Source: a virus. From it: a stretch of 64,000 nt of DNA. Each line of letters opens with the position of its first letter. Positions within the stretch are counted from its first letter, which is position 1. The stretch is from the IMG/VR virus record IMGVR_UViG_3300044641_003209, positions 1 through 64,000 of that record. The stretch is one strand, 5' to 3'. A program made the position numbers and the translations under genes. Shown piece after piece: positions 49,212-57,114 of this stretch. Under the pieces are notes generated by a model. That model did not search any database and was not told the DNA's origin. It saw only the letters and a list, made by a program, of their open reading frames with translations.

Positions 49212-49505
49212 ATGGAAACAATAATCTTCCTAGTAAGTTTCGGCACTGTAGTCAATGCAGTTTTGACGACATACGCTATCTATCAAATTGATTCTTTACG
49301 GCAGAATCAAGATAGCGCGTTGACATGGGCGTTAAATGAGGTCCGCGCAATCCAAGAAGGCATTCGATTGCTCCGAGGATATGCACGTCCATGCGAATAC
49401 AAGGCTGCCAATCCAAAGCTCGAAGATCCCATTACAATTGAAGCTCCAAAACAAAAGGTCAGCAAACCACGTTCAGTAAACTACAACCGGAGAGTAAAGT
49501 CATGA
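49212..49505 (+). CDS. Membrane-anchored small protein
   Basis: A 97-residue protein with one N-terminal membrane segment (about residues 3-24) and a basic cytoplasmic or periplasmic tail. AAAGGAGA precedes the ATG. The stop overlaps the next gene as ATGA. Function unknown. Confidence 0.65.
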   Translation: METIIFLVSFGTVVNAVLTTYAIYQIDSLRQNQDSALTWALNEVRAIQEGIRLLRGYARPCEYKAANPKLEDPITIEAPKQKVSKPRSVNYNRRVKS

Positions 49506-49729
49506 ATGAAGAAAACCTGATTCAGTTGCCAGATGGCGTGCAAGTTGAAAGCACTGAGCCTGCAACAGATGAGAACGGTTTAGACCGAGTGCTCGAAGTC
49601 AATCTGACATTCAAGCAGGAAGGTATCAAAATCGACGTACGCAGTAACCTGACGGCACTAGAGCAATTGGGTGCCATTGAGATCTTCAAGGCCCACCTGC
49701 TTGCTAGTGCACTCGGAGACAAGAAGTAA
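49502..49729 (+). CDS. Hypothetical small protein
   Basis: A 75-residue acidic protein with a C-terminal helix (EQLGAIEIFKAHLLASAL). Coupled at both ends. No family recognised. Confidence 0.6.
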   Translation: MNEENLIQLPDGVQVESTEPATDENGLDRVLEVNLTFKQEGIKIDVRSNLTALEQLGAIEIFKAHLLASALGDKK

Positions 49730-50406
49730 TGCAGATTGCCGTGTCATACGATGATAGTCCTGGAACCGCGCTGGCTGAGGCTCTTAGGCTTTACCGCGTT
49801 GGCAAGGAGTGCGCTACGGCTGTAGAGCTTGGCGTAACTCAAAGGCAACTGTGCGTCATGACAGGGCTTAGCATTGCTGCCTTGCAAGAGTGTATGAAAG
49901 TCGCTTCGACTTATGACAGTGACGATCGTTTTATCAAGGCATTTCAAGATCATGATCTACCGGCAGGAGCGCCATACAGAACGTGGGGGTCGTTTCTTAT
50001 CTCGATTGGTGTGAATACTATCAGCCAACGAGAAGCTAACGATGTACTGGCGTATGTGAAAGCTGCCGTCAAGCGCGTCGCGATGATAGCGCAAGGCTCT
50101 GCCGATCCAGCAATAGCTCACGCTACGTTGGGTCATCTTCGATCGTGGCTTATGGGCAGGATCCCCCCGACTGCCTGGGCTACGATTGACCGCAACTTCT
50201 TTGTTTATCAACGATGCAGCTATTGTTCTCAGGATGCCGAAGAGCCTGAGCTTGTAGAGCATCAAGGTTTGTTGCTCACCAAATGCAATCAGTGTAAAGC
50301 CGAGGGCGTGACACCGAGTTCTGTAGATTGGCGAGTAGTGGCAGAAAGCTATGCAGCATACGCACATGAATGTAACCACGCCGCAGAGATCTACCGCTCC
50401 GCGTAG
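49729..50406 (+). CDS. Putative DNA-binding protein with zinc knuckle
   Basis: A 225-residue protein. Residues about 36-52 (TQRQLCVMTGLSIAALQE) have helix-turn-helix character; CSYC at about 163 and CNQC at about 186 form a four-Cys zinc site. It overlaps the upstream gene as TAATG. A role in replication or recombination is inferred from position. Confidence 0.55.
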   Translation: MQIAVSYDDSPGTALAEALRLYRVGKECATAVELGVTQRQLCVMTGLSIAALQECMKVASTYDSDDRFIKAFQDHDLPAGAPYRTWGSFLISIGVNTISQREANDVLAYVKAAVKRVAMIAQGSADPAIAHATLGHLRSWLMGRIPPTAWATIDRNFFVYQRCSYCSQDAEEPELVEHQGLLLTKCNQCKAEGVTPSSVDWRVVAESYAAYAHECNHAAEIYRSA

Positions 50407-50473
50407 CCTGACTGTACCAAAGTCGATAGCACAGCTATTGATTGCGGGGTCAGTGATCCTCGAAAGGCGTCGG

Positions 50474-51208
50474 ATGGTCAAGCATACGATAAGCGACACT
50501 ATAATGGTTGCGACAAAAACCGTTATGGAGCTATCGCGTGACCAAGTGCGCCTACTCTCTCGGTTCTATGTCAATACCGACGAGGAGAACCGTGTGCTGC
50601 GGGTTAGCTATGACGCGAAGCAGTTTGTTGACAGCACAGCAAAACGCCTAGACGTCACCAAAGCCGCCTTGCTGTATGCAATCATGACAATCTTTGTACG
50701 TGCTGCGTTGGCATCGTACTGGAAAACACAGAAGAAAAGCTACTACGACTTGATCTCGGATTTGCCAGAGTTCAGCATCAAAGGAAATCGAAGCATGTTG
50801 GATGTACCAAGAGCCAAGATGCCTCGAATGAAAACCAGACCACTTTCAAGAAAGCAGGATCAAACAGCTATGCGACATTACAATTACATGCAGGAGTTCA
50901 AATCCTACATGGATACTTTGGGCGGAATAGATCAGTGGTTGAACAAGAATGTTGCCGTTGACATCTATGCACATCCATTGGAAGGTAACGTAAATAGGTC
51001 TGTCCAAGGTGACAAACCTAAGAACGAGAACGCCTATGCGACACATACTGTGCGTATGTGGAAGCGTGGCCGAGGCTACAACGTAACAATTCTCGACGTA
51101 AAGAGCCAGCCTGACTCTGGAGCTCCAGAGCTCGAAGTAGGTAGCGTCTTTCGTCTCTACGACATCTATCGGAACATCGACTGGACAACAATTCAACAAG
51201 CAGTTTAA
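50474..51208 (+). CDS. Hypothetical protein before SSB gene
   Basis: A 244-residue protein; I chose ATG 50474 because GAAAGG precedes it, but a longer form from 50351 is possible. It has a helical N-terminal region, a basic middle (RAKMPRMKTRPLSRKQ) and a beta-rich end. No family recognised. Confidence 0.55.
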   Translation: MVKHTISDTIMVATKTVMELSRDQVRLLSRFYVNTDEENRVLRVSYDAKQFVDSTAKRLDVTKAALLYAIMTIFVRAALASYWKTQKKSYYDLISDLPEFSIKGNRSMLDVPRAKMPRMKTRPLSRKQDQTAMRHYNYMQEFKSYMDTLGGIDQWLNKNVAVDIYAHPLEGNVNRSVQGDKPKNENAYATHTVRMWKRGRGYNVTILDVKSQPDSGAPELEVGSVFRLYDIYRNIDWTTIQQAV

Positions 51209-51220
51209 CAAGGAACGACA

Positions 51221-51601
51221 ATGGTTTTCACCTTCACAGGTAGGGTAACTTACATTTCTGGCGTCGAACAATTCGGGGCTGGCAAGGAAAGCAAGCGGAT
51301 TATCGTCGAGCAAGGCGATCGCTACCCTAATTTTTTCCCAGTGACATTCTACGGCGACAAGATGCGCTGGTTGGATAACATTGCTGTGGGCGATATGGTT
51401 ACTGTAGACACCTTCCCGGGCGGACGGCTTAAGAAGGGCGACGAGACGCAGGCGTTTGCCTATTTCAACGGTAATGGTTGCGCTAAGATGAACACCGGAG
51501 AAGGTGCTCCAAGCACCAAATCTGAGCCATCTGCACCCCAGCCTACGGCTACGGCAAAAGCCGAACCTCGTCAGTTCTTTGAAGATGACGTTCCATTCTG
51601 A
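51221..51601 (+). CDS. ssb: DUF3127-like single-stranded DNA-binding protein
   Basis: A 126-residue OB-fold-type protein. The pattern ESKRIIVEQGDRYPN, VTFYGDKMRWLD and VGDMVTV matches DUF3127, the SSB-like family of Bacteroidota. The acidic C-terminal tip (QFFEDDVPF) is the hallmark of bacterial and phage SSBs that recruit partner proteins. It would coat single strands made by the exonuclease and at the fork. AAGGAACGAC precedes the ATG, and a terminator follows. Confidence 0.87.
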   Translation: MVFTFTGRVTYISGVEQFGAGKESKRIIVEQGDRYPNFFPVTFYGDKMRWLDNIAVGDMVTVDTFPGGRLKKGDETQAFAYFNGNGCAKMNTGEGAPSTKSEPSAPQPTATAKAEPRQFFEDDVPF

Positions 51602-51627
51602 GCAAAGCCTGACAGATAAGCGCAAAC

Positions 51628-51660
51628 GAGAGGGTAACTTCGCAAGAGTTATCCTCTTTT
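51628..51660 (+). terminator. Rho-independent terminator
   Basis: An 11-pair stem (AGAGGGTAACT with AGTTATCCTCT, one G-T pair) followed by TTT, just after the SSB gene. It ends the recombination operon. Confidence 0.85.
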
Positions 51661-51666
51661 GCGTAA

Positions 51667-51876
51667 ATGAACAAGAACTGGCTACATAGACCTAGGGCAA
51701 CTGTCCGTATTATGCCAGGCAAAACGTCGCCTATTGGCAAGACGAGCACAGGCCGGGTAGGTTTGATATCAAAACGTTATGAAGGAAGTAACGTAAACAT
51801 TGGCGAAATTTGGCTGGTGGATGTGGTATATGAAACGCCAAACTACTTTATCATGATACCAATAGAACGGTGCTAA
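51667..51876 (+). CDS. Hypothetical small basic protein
   Basis: A 69-residue protein, basic N-terminal half and beta-rich C-terminal half (IGEIWLVDVVYE). The stop directly precedes the fibre gene's ATG. No family recognised. Confidence 0.5.
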   Translation: MNKNWLHRPRATVRIMPGKTSPIGKTSTGRVGLISKRYEGSNVNIGEIWLVDVVYETPNYFIMIPIERC

Positions 51877-53346
51877 ATGCCTCCTAAGCGACCCAGAGTA
51901 GTACCGTCGCAAACCAATCTATCGGTCCAAGATGTACGAGATTACTCCACGCCTGATGGTGCATCCATGGCGAACGAGGAGATGCGTCGTCTAAAGATGG
52001 GGTTGCAGGCGATTCAAGAGGCGCAAGCCCAAGCCGTAGTGAACCAGCAGGCAGCAATAGCTCCAGCTCCAACGCCAAGTACGCCAGGCGAAACTGCAAA
52101 GCCAGAAATGGTCAAGTATTCCTGGTTCGTCAAAGCTGAGAACTACGCCGCTGCCGAGGTCAAGAATGGGGAGACAGTTGTATTCCGTGGTATTAGGGGT
52201 GTAACGGTATCTAATGTAAACAAGACGGTGACGATTGCGATTCCACCGGTTGTCTGGTTGCTGCGTGGGGATTCTATATCTAATACCCAAGGATCGCATT
52301 CAGTCCAATACGGTGGCGTTGTAAATGTGCGCGGCATCAATGGCGTCACCACAACGGTGTCTCCAGGAACTAACGTAGGCACTCTGACAATAGACCGCCC
52401 GCTGACAATCCAACAGCGATCTGTTAGTATTGGTGGCCCAGATACAGTAACCATAGACTTTTACAATCACCAAAACCACATCAACAAACACCAGCACGAG
52501 CAAATTTATTTCCATGTAGATGACATGGGTAATGGAAAGCGGCGTGTTACGGGGTGGACTAAAACAGGCGGCGGTAGTAGTTCTCTTGAAGGTGCATTGT
52601 CTACAGTCTGGATAAAGGACGCAACAACCGATCCAGCATTGAGTGTAGGGTACAATATCCTTACGGGTCAATATATCAATCAGTTGTTTGTTGGCCCGTG
52701 GGGGTGGCAAAGCGCATCTGGTGTTACGACTCCGTACGCTGGAAGCAACTATAGCAACAACGCTATTGACACGCAGTGGGATTGGGGGGTATCAGAGCGA
52801 TTTAGTGTGCAGAGTGCTTATACACGCTTCGGTGCAGTAAATGAAGATGGATTGTACCTCATAAGCGGCACGACGCAAGGCATTCGTTACCTGACAAGTG
52901 CGATCTATACAAGCATTGGGGTGCCGTTCATCAACATACGACTGCATTACTACCTAGCAGTGAGGCGATTAGAGGGTGAAACATACGTAACTCGCATTTA
53001 CAAAACCCTCGATGTCTGCCCTTTAGATATATGGAATTTCAACACTAGTGGCAATGTAGAGGACATCTATGGCTTTGTAATACAAATGAGTACGCTTCCT
53101 TGGTCTCTACAGGGTACGGCGCAAATATGGCTAAATGCCGGGGATGAAGTTTCTCATCTCATTAGCTACAACTTCGGTAACAATGGTGAAACGCGGATAC
53201 TGTTTCAAGTTACATATCACGCATTTGAAGCAATCAAGATAGCCGATTCAACTACGCTAGATCCAGCTACGCAAGTCACTTTGCAGCCAGTCAACTACCT
53301 CGAAGGTCCAGCCAACTATCATCCAATGCAATTTACGAACGTATAA
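51877..53346 (+). CDS. Putative virion fibre with C-terminal jelly-roll domain
   Basis: A 489-residue protein. A helical, Gln/Ala/Pro-rich N-terminus (about 1-80) is followed by a beta-rich shaft with repeats such as GIRGVTVSNVNKTVTI and VRGINGVTTTVSPGTN. The last 170 residues (GLYLISGTTQG, FINIRLHYYLAVRRL, AQIWLNAGDEVSHLI, FQVTYHAFEAI) look like a C1q/TNF-type trimeric head. Probably a head or tail fibre; it stands apart from the tail-fibre cluster. Confidence 0.65.
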   Translation: MPPKRPRVVPSQTNLSVQDVRDYSTPDGASMANEEMRRLKMGLQAIQEAQAQAVVNQQAAIAPAPTPSTPGETAKPEMVKYSWFVKAENYAAAEVKNGETVVFRGIRGVTVSNVNKTVTIAIPPVVWLLRGDSISNTQGSHSVQYGGVVNVRGINGVTTTVSPGTNVGTLTIDRPLTIQQRSVSIGGPDTVTIDFYNHQNHINKHQHEQIYFHVDDMGNGKRRVTGWTKTGGGSSSLEGALSTVWIKDATTDPALSVGYNILTGQYINQLFVGPWGWQSASGVTTPYAGSNYSNNAIDTQWDWGVSERFSVQSAYTRFGAVNEDGLYLISGTTQGIRYLTSAIYTSIGVPFINIRLHYYLAVRRLEGETYVTRIYKTLDVCPLDIWNFNTSGNVEDIYGFVIQMSTLPWSLQGTAQIWLNAGDEVSHLISYNFGNNGETRILFQVTYHAFEAIKIADSTTLDPATQVTLQPVNYLEGPANYHPMQFTNV

Positions 53347-53349
53347 GCC

Positions 53350-53748
53350 ATGGCAATTCACGCACACTCAGGTCGCATAACGACTGCCAACACCAGTCTA
53401 ACGACGTTTACAACAGCCGATGCTGACTACACAGCTCTTGTGACTGGTTCTAACCAAGGAACGGTAATTGATGAAATAACCGTCAACTCATCGCTGAATG
53501 ACACCCAAGCCGGTACATTACGATTCTTTATCTACGACACAACGGAAACACCTGTGGCGACATTGCATAGCCAATATGCAATCCCAGCTACAACACGCAC
53601 TCCTAATACAGGGCAGCCTACATACTCTTTGGTATTACAGCCGCTGAATCTCAAGCTGCACCACAATCAAGTTCTTCGAGCGACTTTCGCGACGTCCTCC
53701 GTAACGGCGATAGCATTTCACCTAACAGCATCGGTAACAAACCTATGA
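53350..53748 (+). CDS. Beta-rich structural or decoration-type protein
   Basis: A 132-residue beta protein (MAIHAHSGRITTANTSLTTF start) that follows the fibre gene at once and overlaps the phosphoesterase gene by ATGA. Its composition resembles small capsid decoration or fibre proteins. Function inferred. Confidence 0.55.
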   Translation: MAIHAHSGRITTANTSLTTFTTADADYTALVTGSNQGTVIDEITVNSSLNDTQAGTLRFFIYDTTETPVATLHSQYAIPATTRTPNTGQPTYSLVLQPLNLKLHHNQVLRATFATSSVTAIAFHLTASVTNL

Positions 53749-54851
53749 CCAGACGGCGTATAAGCGATGAAGAGTGGGAAATAATCTATAGTGAACGCCA
53801 AGCTAGGTTGCAAGAAGGCAGGAAGCTCGGAGGTCAGGTACGTGGATCACAGATTAAGAATGCGCACGCTATGGCTGCGGAGGGTAAACCGGAGAAGAAG
53901 CGCCGCATAGCAAAGAAACCACGTACGACAGTTCCACCTAGATCCAAAGAAGCTCAGTCAAAAGGTGGAAAGAATCTCTCCAAGAAGCTGCACGAAATTG
54001 CACAGACGTACGATGCGATTGTAAGGCCAGAGGCTGACTATGGTTTTGTACCTGGAATATCTGATACTGGCTTGCACTCAGGCGACCTGCGCAATGATGT
54101 AGTGTACGAACTTCCATACGGCAAGATTGGGGTTCTCTCCGACGCCCATTGGCCCTTCCATGACTTGCAACGTACAGCAGATGGGCAGTTCCATGGATCG
54201 TACATAACGGCTCTGAGCTTCCTGAAGGATGCAGGTATCGACTCTCTTGTGCTCAATGGTGATATGATGGATCTCTTCCATCTATCGGCACATGAGAAGA
54301 TCGAAGCTAAGCGTAACTGGAAGTGGGAGCTTGATGTATCGAAGGCAATGCTCAAGCACCTTCGAGAGTTCTTCGGCGATAAGGTTCGCATCGTCTACCG
54401 TGAGGGCAATCACGAAGAGCGCTTCAAGCGGTACCTTGCAAAGAAGGCTGAGGTATTACAGGATACAATCTACCTGCAAGAGTTCCTTGGCCTACGTGAT
54501 TTGAATATAGACTGGGTAGAAGATAGAGCGAAGATGACGGCAGGTAAGCTCTACATCGACCATGGCCACGAATACTATGGCGGTGGCGCTGTAAATCCTT
54601 CGCGCAGCTACTTCCTGAAGGCATACGATAGCATTCTCATTGGCCACGTTCACAAGAAGTCTGACACGATTGTGCGTCGTCCATTGGATGGCAGTTACTT
54701 CCAGGCTTCAACCGTTGGATGCTTATGTGATCTGAATCCACGCTATGCGCCACGTAATCAATGGACACATGGTTTTGCTATCATTGAGGTAGGCAAGGAC
54801 CGTGAGTTTACCTTGCACAACAAAATGATTGTTAATGGCAAGGTTATATGA
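53745..54851 (+). CDS. Calcineurin-like metallophosphoesterase with basic N-terminus
   Basis: A 368-residue enzyme. Metal-binding motifs in order: SDAHWP (about 132), NGDMMD (about 172), REGNHEE (about 220), DHGHEYYGG (about 272) and GHVHK (about 301). The first 85 residues are strongly basic and may bind nucleic acid or the virion. Such phage enzymes may be SbcD-like nucleases or phosphatases; substrate unknown. Confidence 0.87.
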   Translation: MTRRRISDEEWEIIYSERQARLQEGRKLGGQVRGSQIKNAHAMAAEGKPEKKRRIAKKPRTTVPPRSKEAQSKGGKNLSKKLHEIAQTYDAIVRPEADYGFVPGISDTGLHSGDLRNDVVYELPYGKIGVLSDAHWPFHDLQRTADGQFHGSYITALSFLKDAGIDSLVLNGDMMDLFHLSAHEKIEAKRNWKWELDVSKAMLKHLREFFGDKVRIVYREGNHEERFKRYLAKKAEVLQDTIYLQEFLGLRDLNIDWVEDRAKMTAGKLYIDHGHEYYGGGAVNPSRSYFLKAYDSILIGHVHKKSDTIVRRPLDGSYFQASTVGCLCDLNPRYAPRNQWTHGFAIIEVGKDREFTLHNKMIVNGKVI

Positions 54852-55195
54852 AGCCAGTAGCAACATCCATGCAGATACCGACGTCCTTCAAGCTAGGGGC
54901 GCATACATGGCGTGTCCGAATTTCAGACACACTAGGTGTAAGTCAAAATTTGTATGGCCTGTGCGATTACGAAGCAAACCTGATTCGCATAGCTAGAAAC
55001 GTCAATGGTAAGGCGTTGTCGCAGCAGTCTATGTTCCAGACATTTCTGCATGAGTTTATCCATGCAGCCTTGCACATTCTAGGCAAGAATGACGACGAAG
55101 AGTTCGTAGCTGGGATGGAGCAGATGTGGTTTCAGCTATACAAGACAGCCAAGTATGGCAAGTCTAACGCCCCTGCCCACGGTAAGGCTTCGTAG
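54848..55195 (+). CDS. Zinc metallopeptidase-like protein (HEXXH)
   Basis: A 115-residue protein with FLHEFIHAAL (about residues 66-75), the HEXXH zinc motif, and a downstream Glu (DDEEFVAGMEQMW) in the position of the third ligand. Small SprT/ImmA-like peptidases of this kind are common in phages. Overlaps the upstream gene by ATGA and, at its end, the convergent 50-residue gene. Confidence 0.77.
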   Translation: MKPVATSMQIPTSFKLGAHTWRVRISDTLGVSQNLYGLCDYEANLIRIARNVNGKALSQQSMFQTFLHEFIHAALHILGKNDDEEFVAGMEQMWFQLYKTAKYGKSNAPAHGKAS

Positions 55196-55316
55196 CTTTA
55201 TTCGCTGACGAAGCCGAATGCTTGGTGCGCTGTGATGCACCCTGACGAGTTTTCTTAGGCTTACCTGCGGAATGCTGAGGAGTAGATCCAAGTCCTGATT
55301 TCTTTGGCTTGCTCAT
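55164..55316 (-). CDS. 50-residue basic phage protein
   Basis: Read by eye: MSKPKKSGLGSTPQHSAGKP, then a Lys/Arg/Ser-rich tail. Similar 'GLGSTP-QH' small basic proteins occur in many phages. Its ATG overlaps the upstream stop as TAATG; its end overlaps the peptidase gene by 32 bases tail to tail. Confidence 0.65.
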   Translation of the reverse strand: MSKPKKSGLGSTPQHSAGKPKKTRQGASQRTKHSASSANKATKPYRGQGR

Positions 55317-55798
55317 TATGGCTGAAACATGTACGGTGGAAGCAATTCACGCAACCATTCTAATTGGTTGTATGTATCTCCATTCACGTCGTTAATCGGC
55401 CATCCACCTACACTTGGTCGCTGTAGTGGTTGGGCTCCAGGAAGCGGCATTAAATTAACGCCAACCTGTCTACCTGGCACACCTGGTGCTACCTCTGGAT
55501 TTACACCCATCTGCGCTGCGCGACTACGCATGATGGCATCCATAATTTGCTGGCCATATTTTGTAGGCGGAACGAAATTTTTATCTTGTATCGGCATTCC
55601 ACTAGGACTAATGCGATTCTCCAACAGTTCACGTTCACGCAAAATCTGGCGCTCCATAGCTTGATCAGCAAGAGACTGCTTGTACATATTATCAGTAGCA
55701 GTTGCTATTGCCTGGGCGTAGATGTTCGAGCGCTGCTTCTGTTGTTCATTCGCTTCTTGCATCCCCATCAAAGATGGGTTCTGGATGTATTGCGGCAC
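55316..55798 (-). CDS. Putative internal virion protein
   Basis: A 160-residue Gln/Pro-rich protein: a helical N-terminal half (NEQQKQRSNIYAQAIATATDN) and a Pro-rich C-terminal half. Positioned between the Gly/Ala-rich protein and a small basic protein on the minus strand. A virion-internal role is inferred. Confidence 0.6.
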   Translation of the reverse strand: MPQYIQNPSLMGMQEANEQQKQRSNIYAQAIATATDNMYKQSLADQAMERQILRERELLENRISPSGMPIQDKNFVPPTKYGQQIMDAIMRSRAAQMGVNPEVAPGVPGRQVGVNLMPLPGAQPLQRPSVGGWPINDVNGDTYNQLEWLRELLPPYMFQP

Positions 55799-55811
55799 GC
55801 CTTATTCCTTC

Positions 55812-56693
55812 TTATGGTATTCCAAGCATTTTCTTGAGCTCCGCCAATGTTCCAGGATCTTTAGCGAGACCCATCATTAGTTGGCGCCTGGCCGTCTCAT
55901 CCTCATACGGCTTGTTTATTTGCTGTGTTCCAAGCTGACCACCCATTGCTTTGAGTAGCGCCATTGGATCTTCGGCAGCAGCCATACCTTGTTGAGTTTG
56001 CTGATAACCGCCGACTTGACCGAGGCTCGTTCCGCCAAACTTCTGTAGTGCGTATGGTTGGAAGTTAGCTAGTTGTTGAGCTAAATCTGCATTTCGTGTC
56101 TGTTCAGAAGCGGCGAATGCTTGGCCAGCCTGCGCTAATCCAGCTTGCTGTGCCTGTGCTCCTTGTTGTGCAAGAGAGTTTAGCGTCTGAGTATTTGACT
56201 GACCAAGATTAGATGCAATACCAGCAAGGGCGGCAGGACTTGACCCACCGGCGGCGGCTTGCTGCATAAGATCCCGACGTTGGTTGCCGAGGTTCATCAT
56301 GGCGGCTGACCGGGCTAGGTCTGTAGTCTGCTGCGCGCCACCAAGTGCCATCGAGCCGAGTGCCTGCTGTTGCTGTGCGGCACGAAGTCCTTCGGCTGTA
56401 GACTGACCGATAAATTTGCGGGCAGCCTGAGCTGACTCACGGTTTGCAGCAGGACCTTCTGCTCCAGTAGCTGTAAAACTGGCAAGTTGCTGTATCTTGG
56501 CAGCATCTTCCATGGCCTTTTGCGGCGAACCAGCTCCACCTCCACCATCCGTGATCCCAAATCCTTGACCTAATGCTTGCAGAACTCCGGTGCCAAGGCC
56601 AAGCCAAGGTGCGGCACCAGTTCCTAATGCTTGCCCAGCGATAGGAAGAGCTGCCCCAAGTGTGTTGGTTATTAAGTCCCAGCTAAATGCCAT
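55812..56693 (-). CDS. Gly/Ala-rich internal or ejection protein
   Basis: A 293-residue protein with a Gly-zipper-like hydrophobic N-terminus (LGAALPIAGQALGTGAAPW) and long Gln/Ala helical stretches. This composition is characteristic of podovirus injection proteins that line the membrane channel. It is transcribed away from the terminase genes. Confidence 0.65.
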   Translation of the reverse strand: MAFSWDLITNTLGAALPIAGQALGTGAAPWLGLGTGVLQALGQGFGITDGGGGAGSPQKAMEDAAKIQQLASFTATGAEGPAANRESAQAARKFIGQSTAEGLRAAQQQQALGSMALGGAQQTTDLARSAAMMNLGNQRRDLMQQAAAGGSSPAALAGIASNLGQSNTQTLNSLAQQGAQAQQAGLAQAGQAFAASEQTRNADLAQQLANFQPYALQKFGGTSLGQVGGYQQTQQGMAAAEDPMALLKAMGGQLGTQQINKPYEDETARRQLMMGLAKDPGTLAELKKMLGIP

Positions 56694-56727
56694 GATGCTA
56701 CCATTGATATTTGTTGTAAATTAGAGC

Positions 56728-57114
56728 ATGAGGAAAGCAAAACCTAAAAGTATTAGCGACGATGACATCGACGAAATACGGTTGTCGTCCTCTGCGGTTC
56801 GCTCTACTGACAACCAAATTGTCCTTGCTGTCAATAGAATTATCGACGGACTGGACATTGATCTGGACTCGCTGCAAAAAGGTGCGAGCGCTGGAATGAT
56901 CCTTTCAATTGAACGTCTGACTGATATCATTGGCAACGTAGCCGATGATGATATCCGTATCAAGGCAATCAATTCCCTGACGTCAATAGCAAACCACATC
57001 ATTAGGCGGCGCGAACTAGCACTGGAAGAAGGCGGTTCGATTACCGTAAATGTATCAGCTACTCATGTTCCACCATCCCTGTCTGATAAGAGCGTCAACC
57101 AGTTAGATGGCTAA
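56728..57114 (+). CDS. terS: Putative terminase small subunit
   Basis: A 128-residue helical protein directly upstream of, and overlapping by eight bases, the large terminase gene. Charged N-terminal part followed by helices around IERLTDIIGNVADDDIRIKA. The assignment rests on size and position. Confidence 0.7.
   Translation: MRKAKPKSISDDDIDEIRLSSSAVRSTDNQIVLAVNRIIDGLDIDLDSLQKGASAGMILSIERLTDIIGNVADDDIRIKAINSLTSIANHIIRRRELALEEGGSITVNVSATHVPPSLSDKSVNQLDG

Noticed and set aside
52300-52710. 136-residue minus-strand frame opposite the fibre gene
   Set aside because: It has no ribosome site, lies fully antisense to a well-supported gene and its composition looks non-coding.
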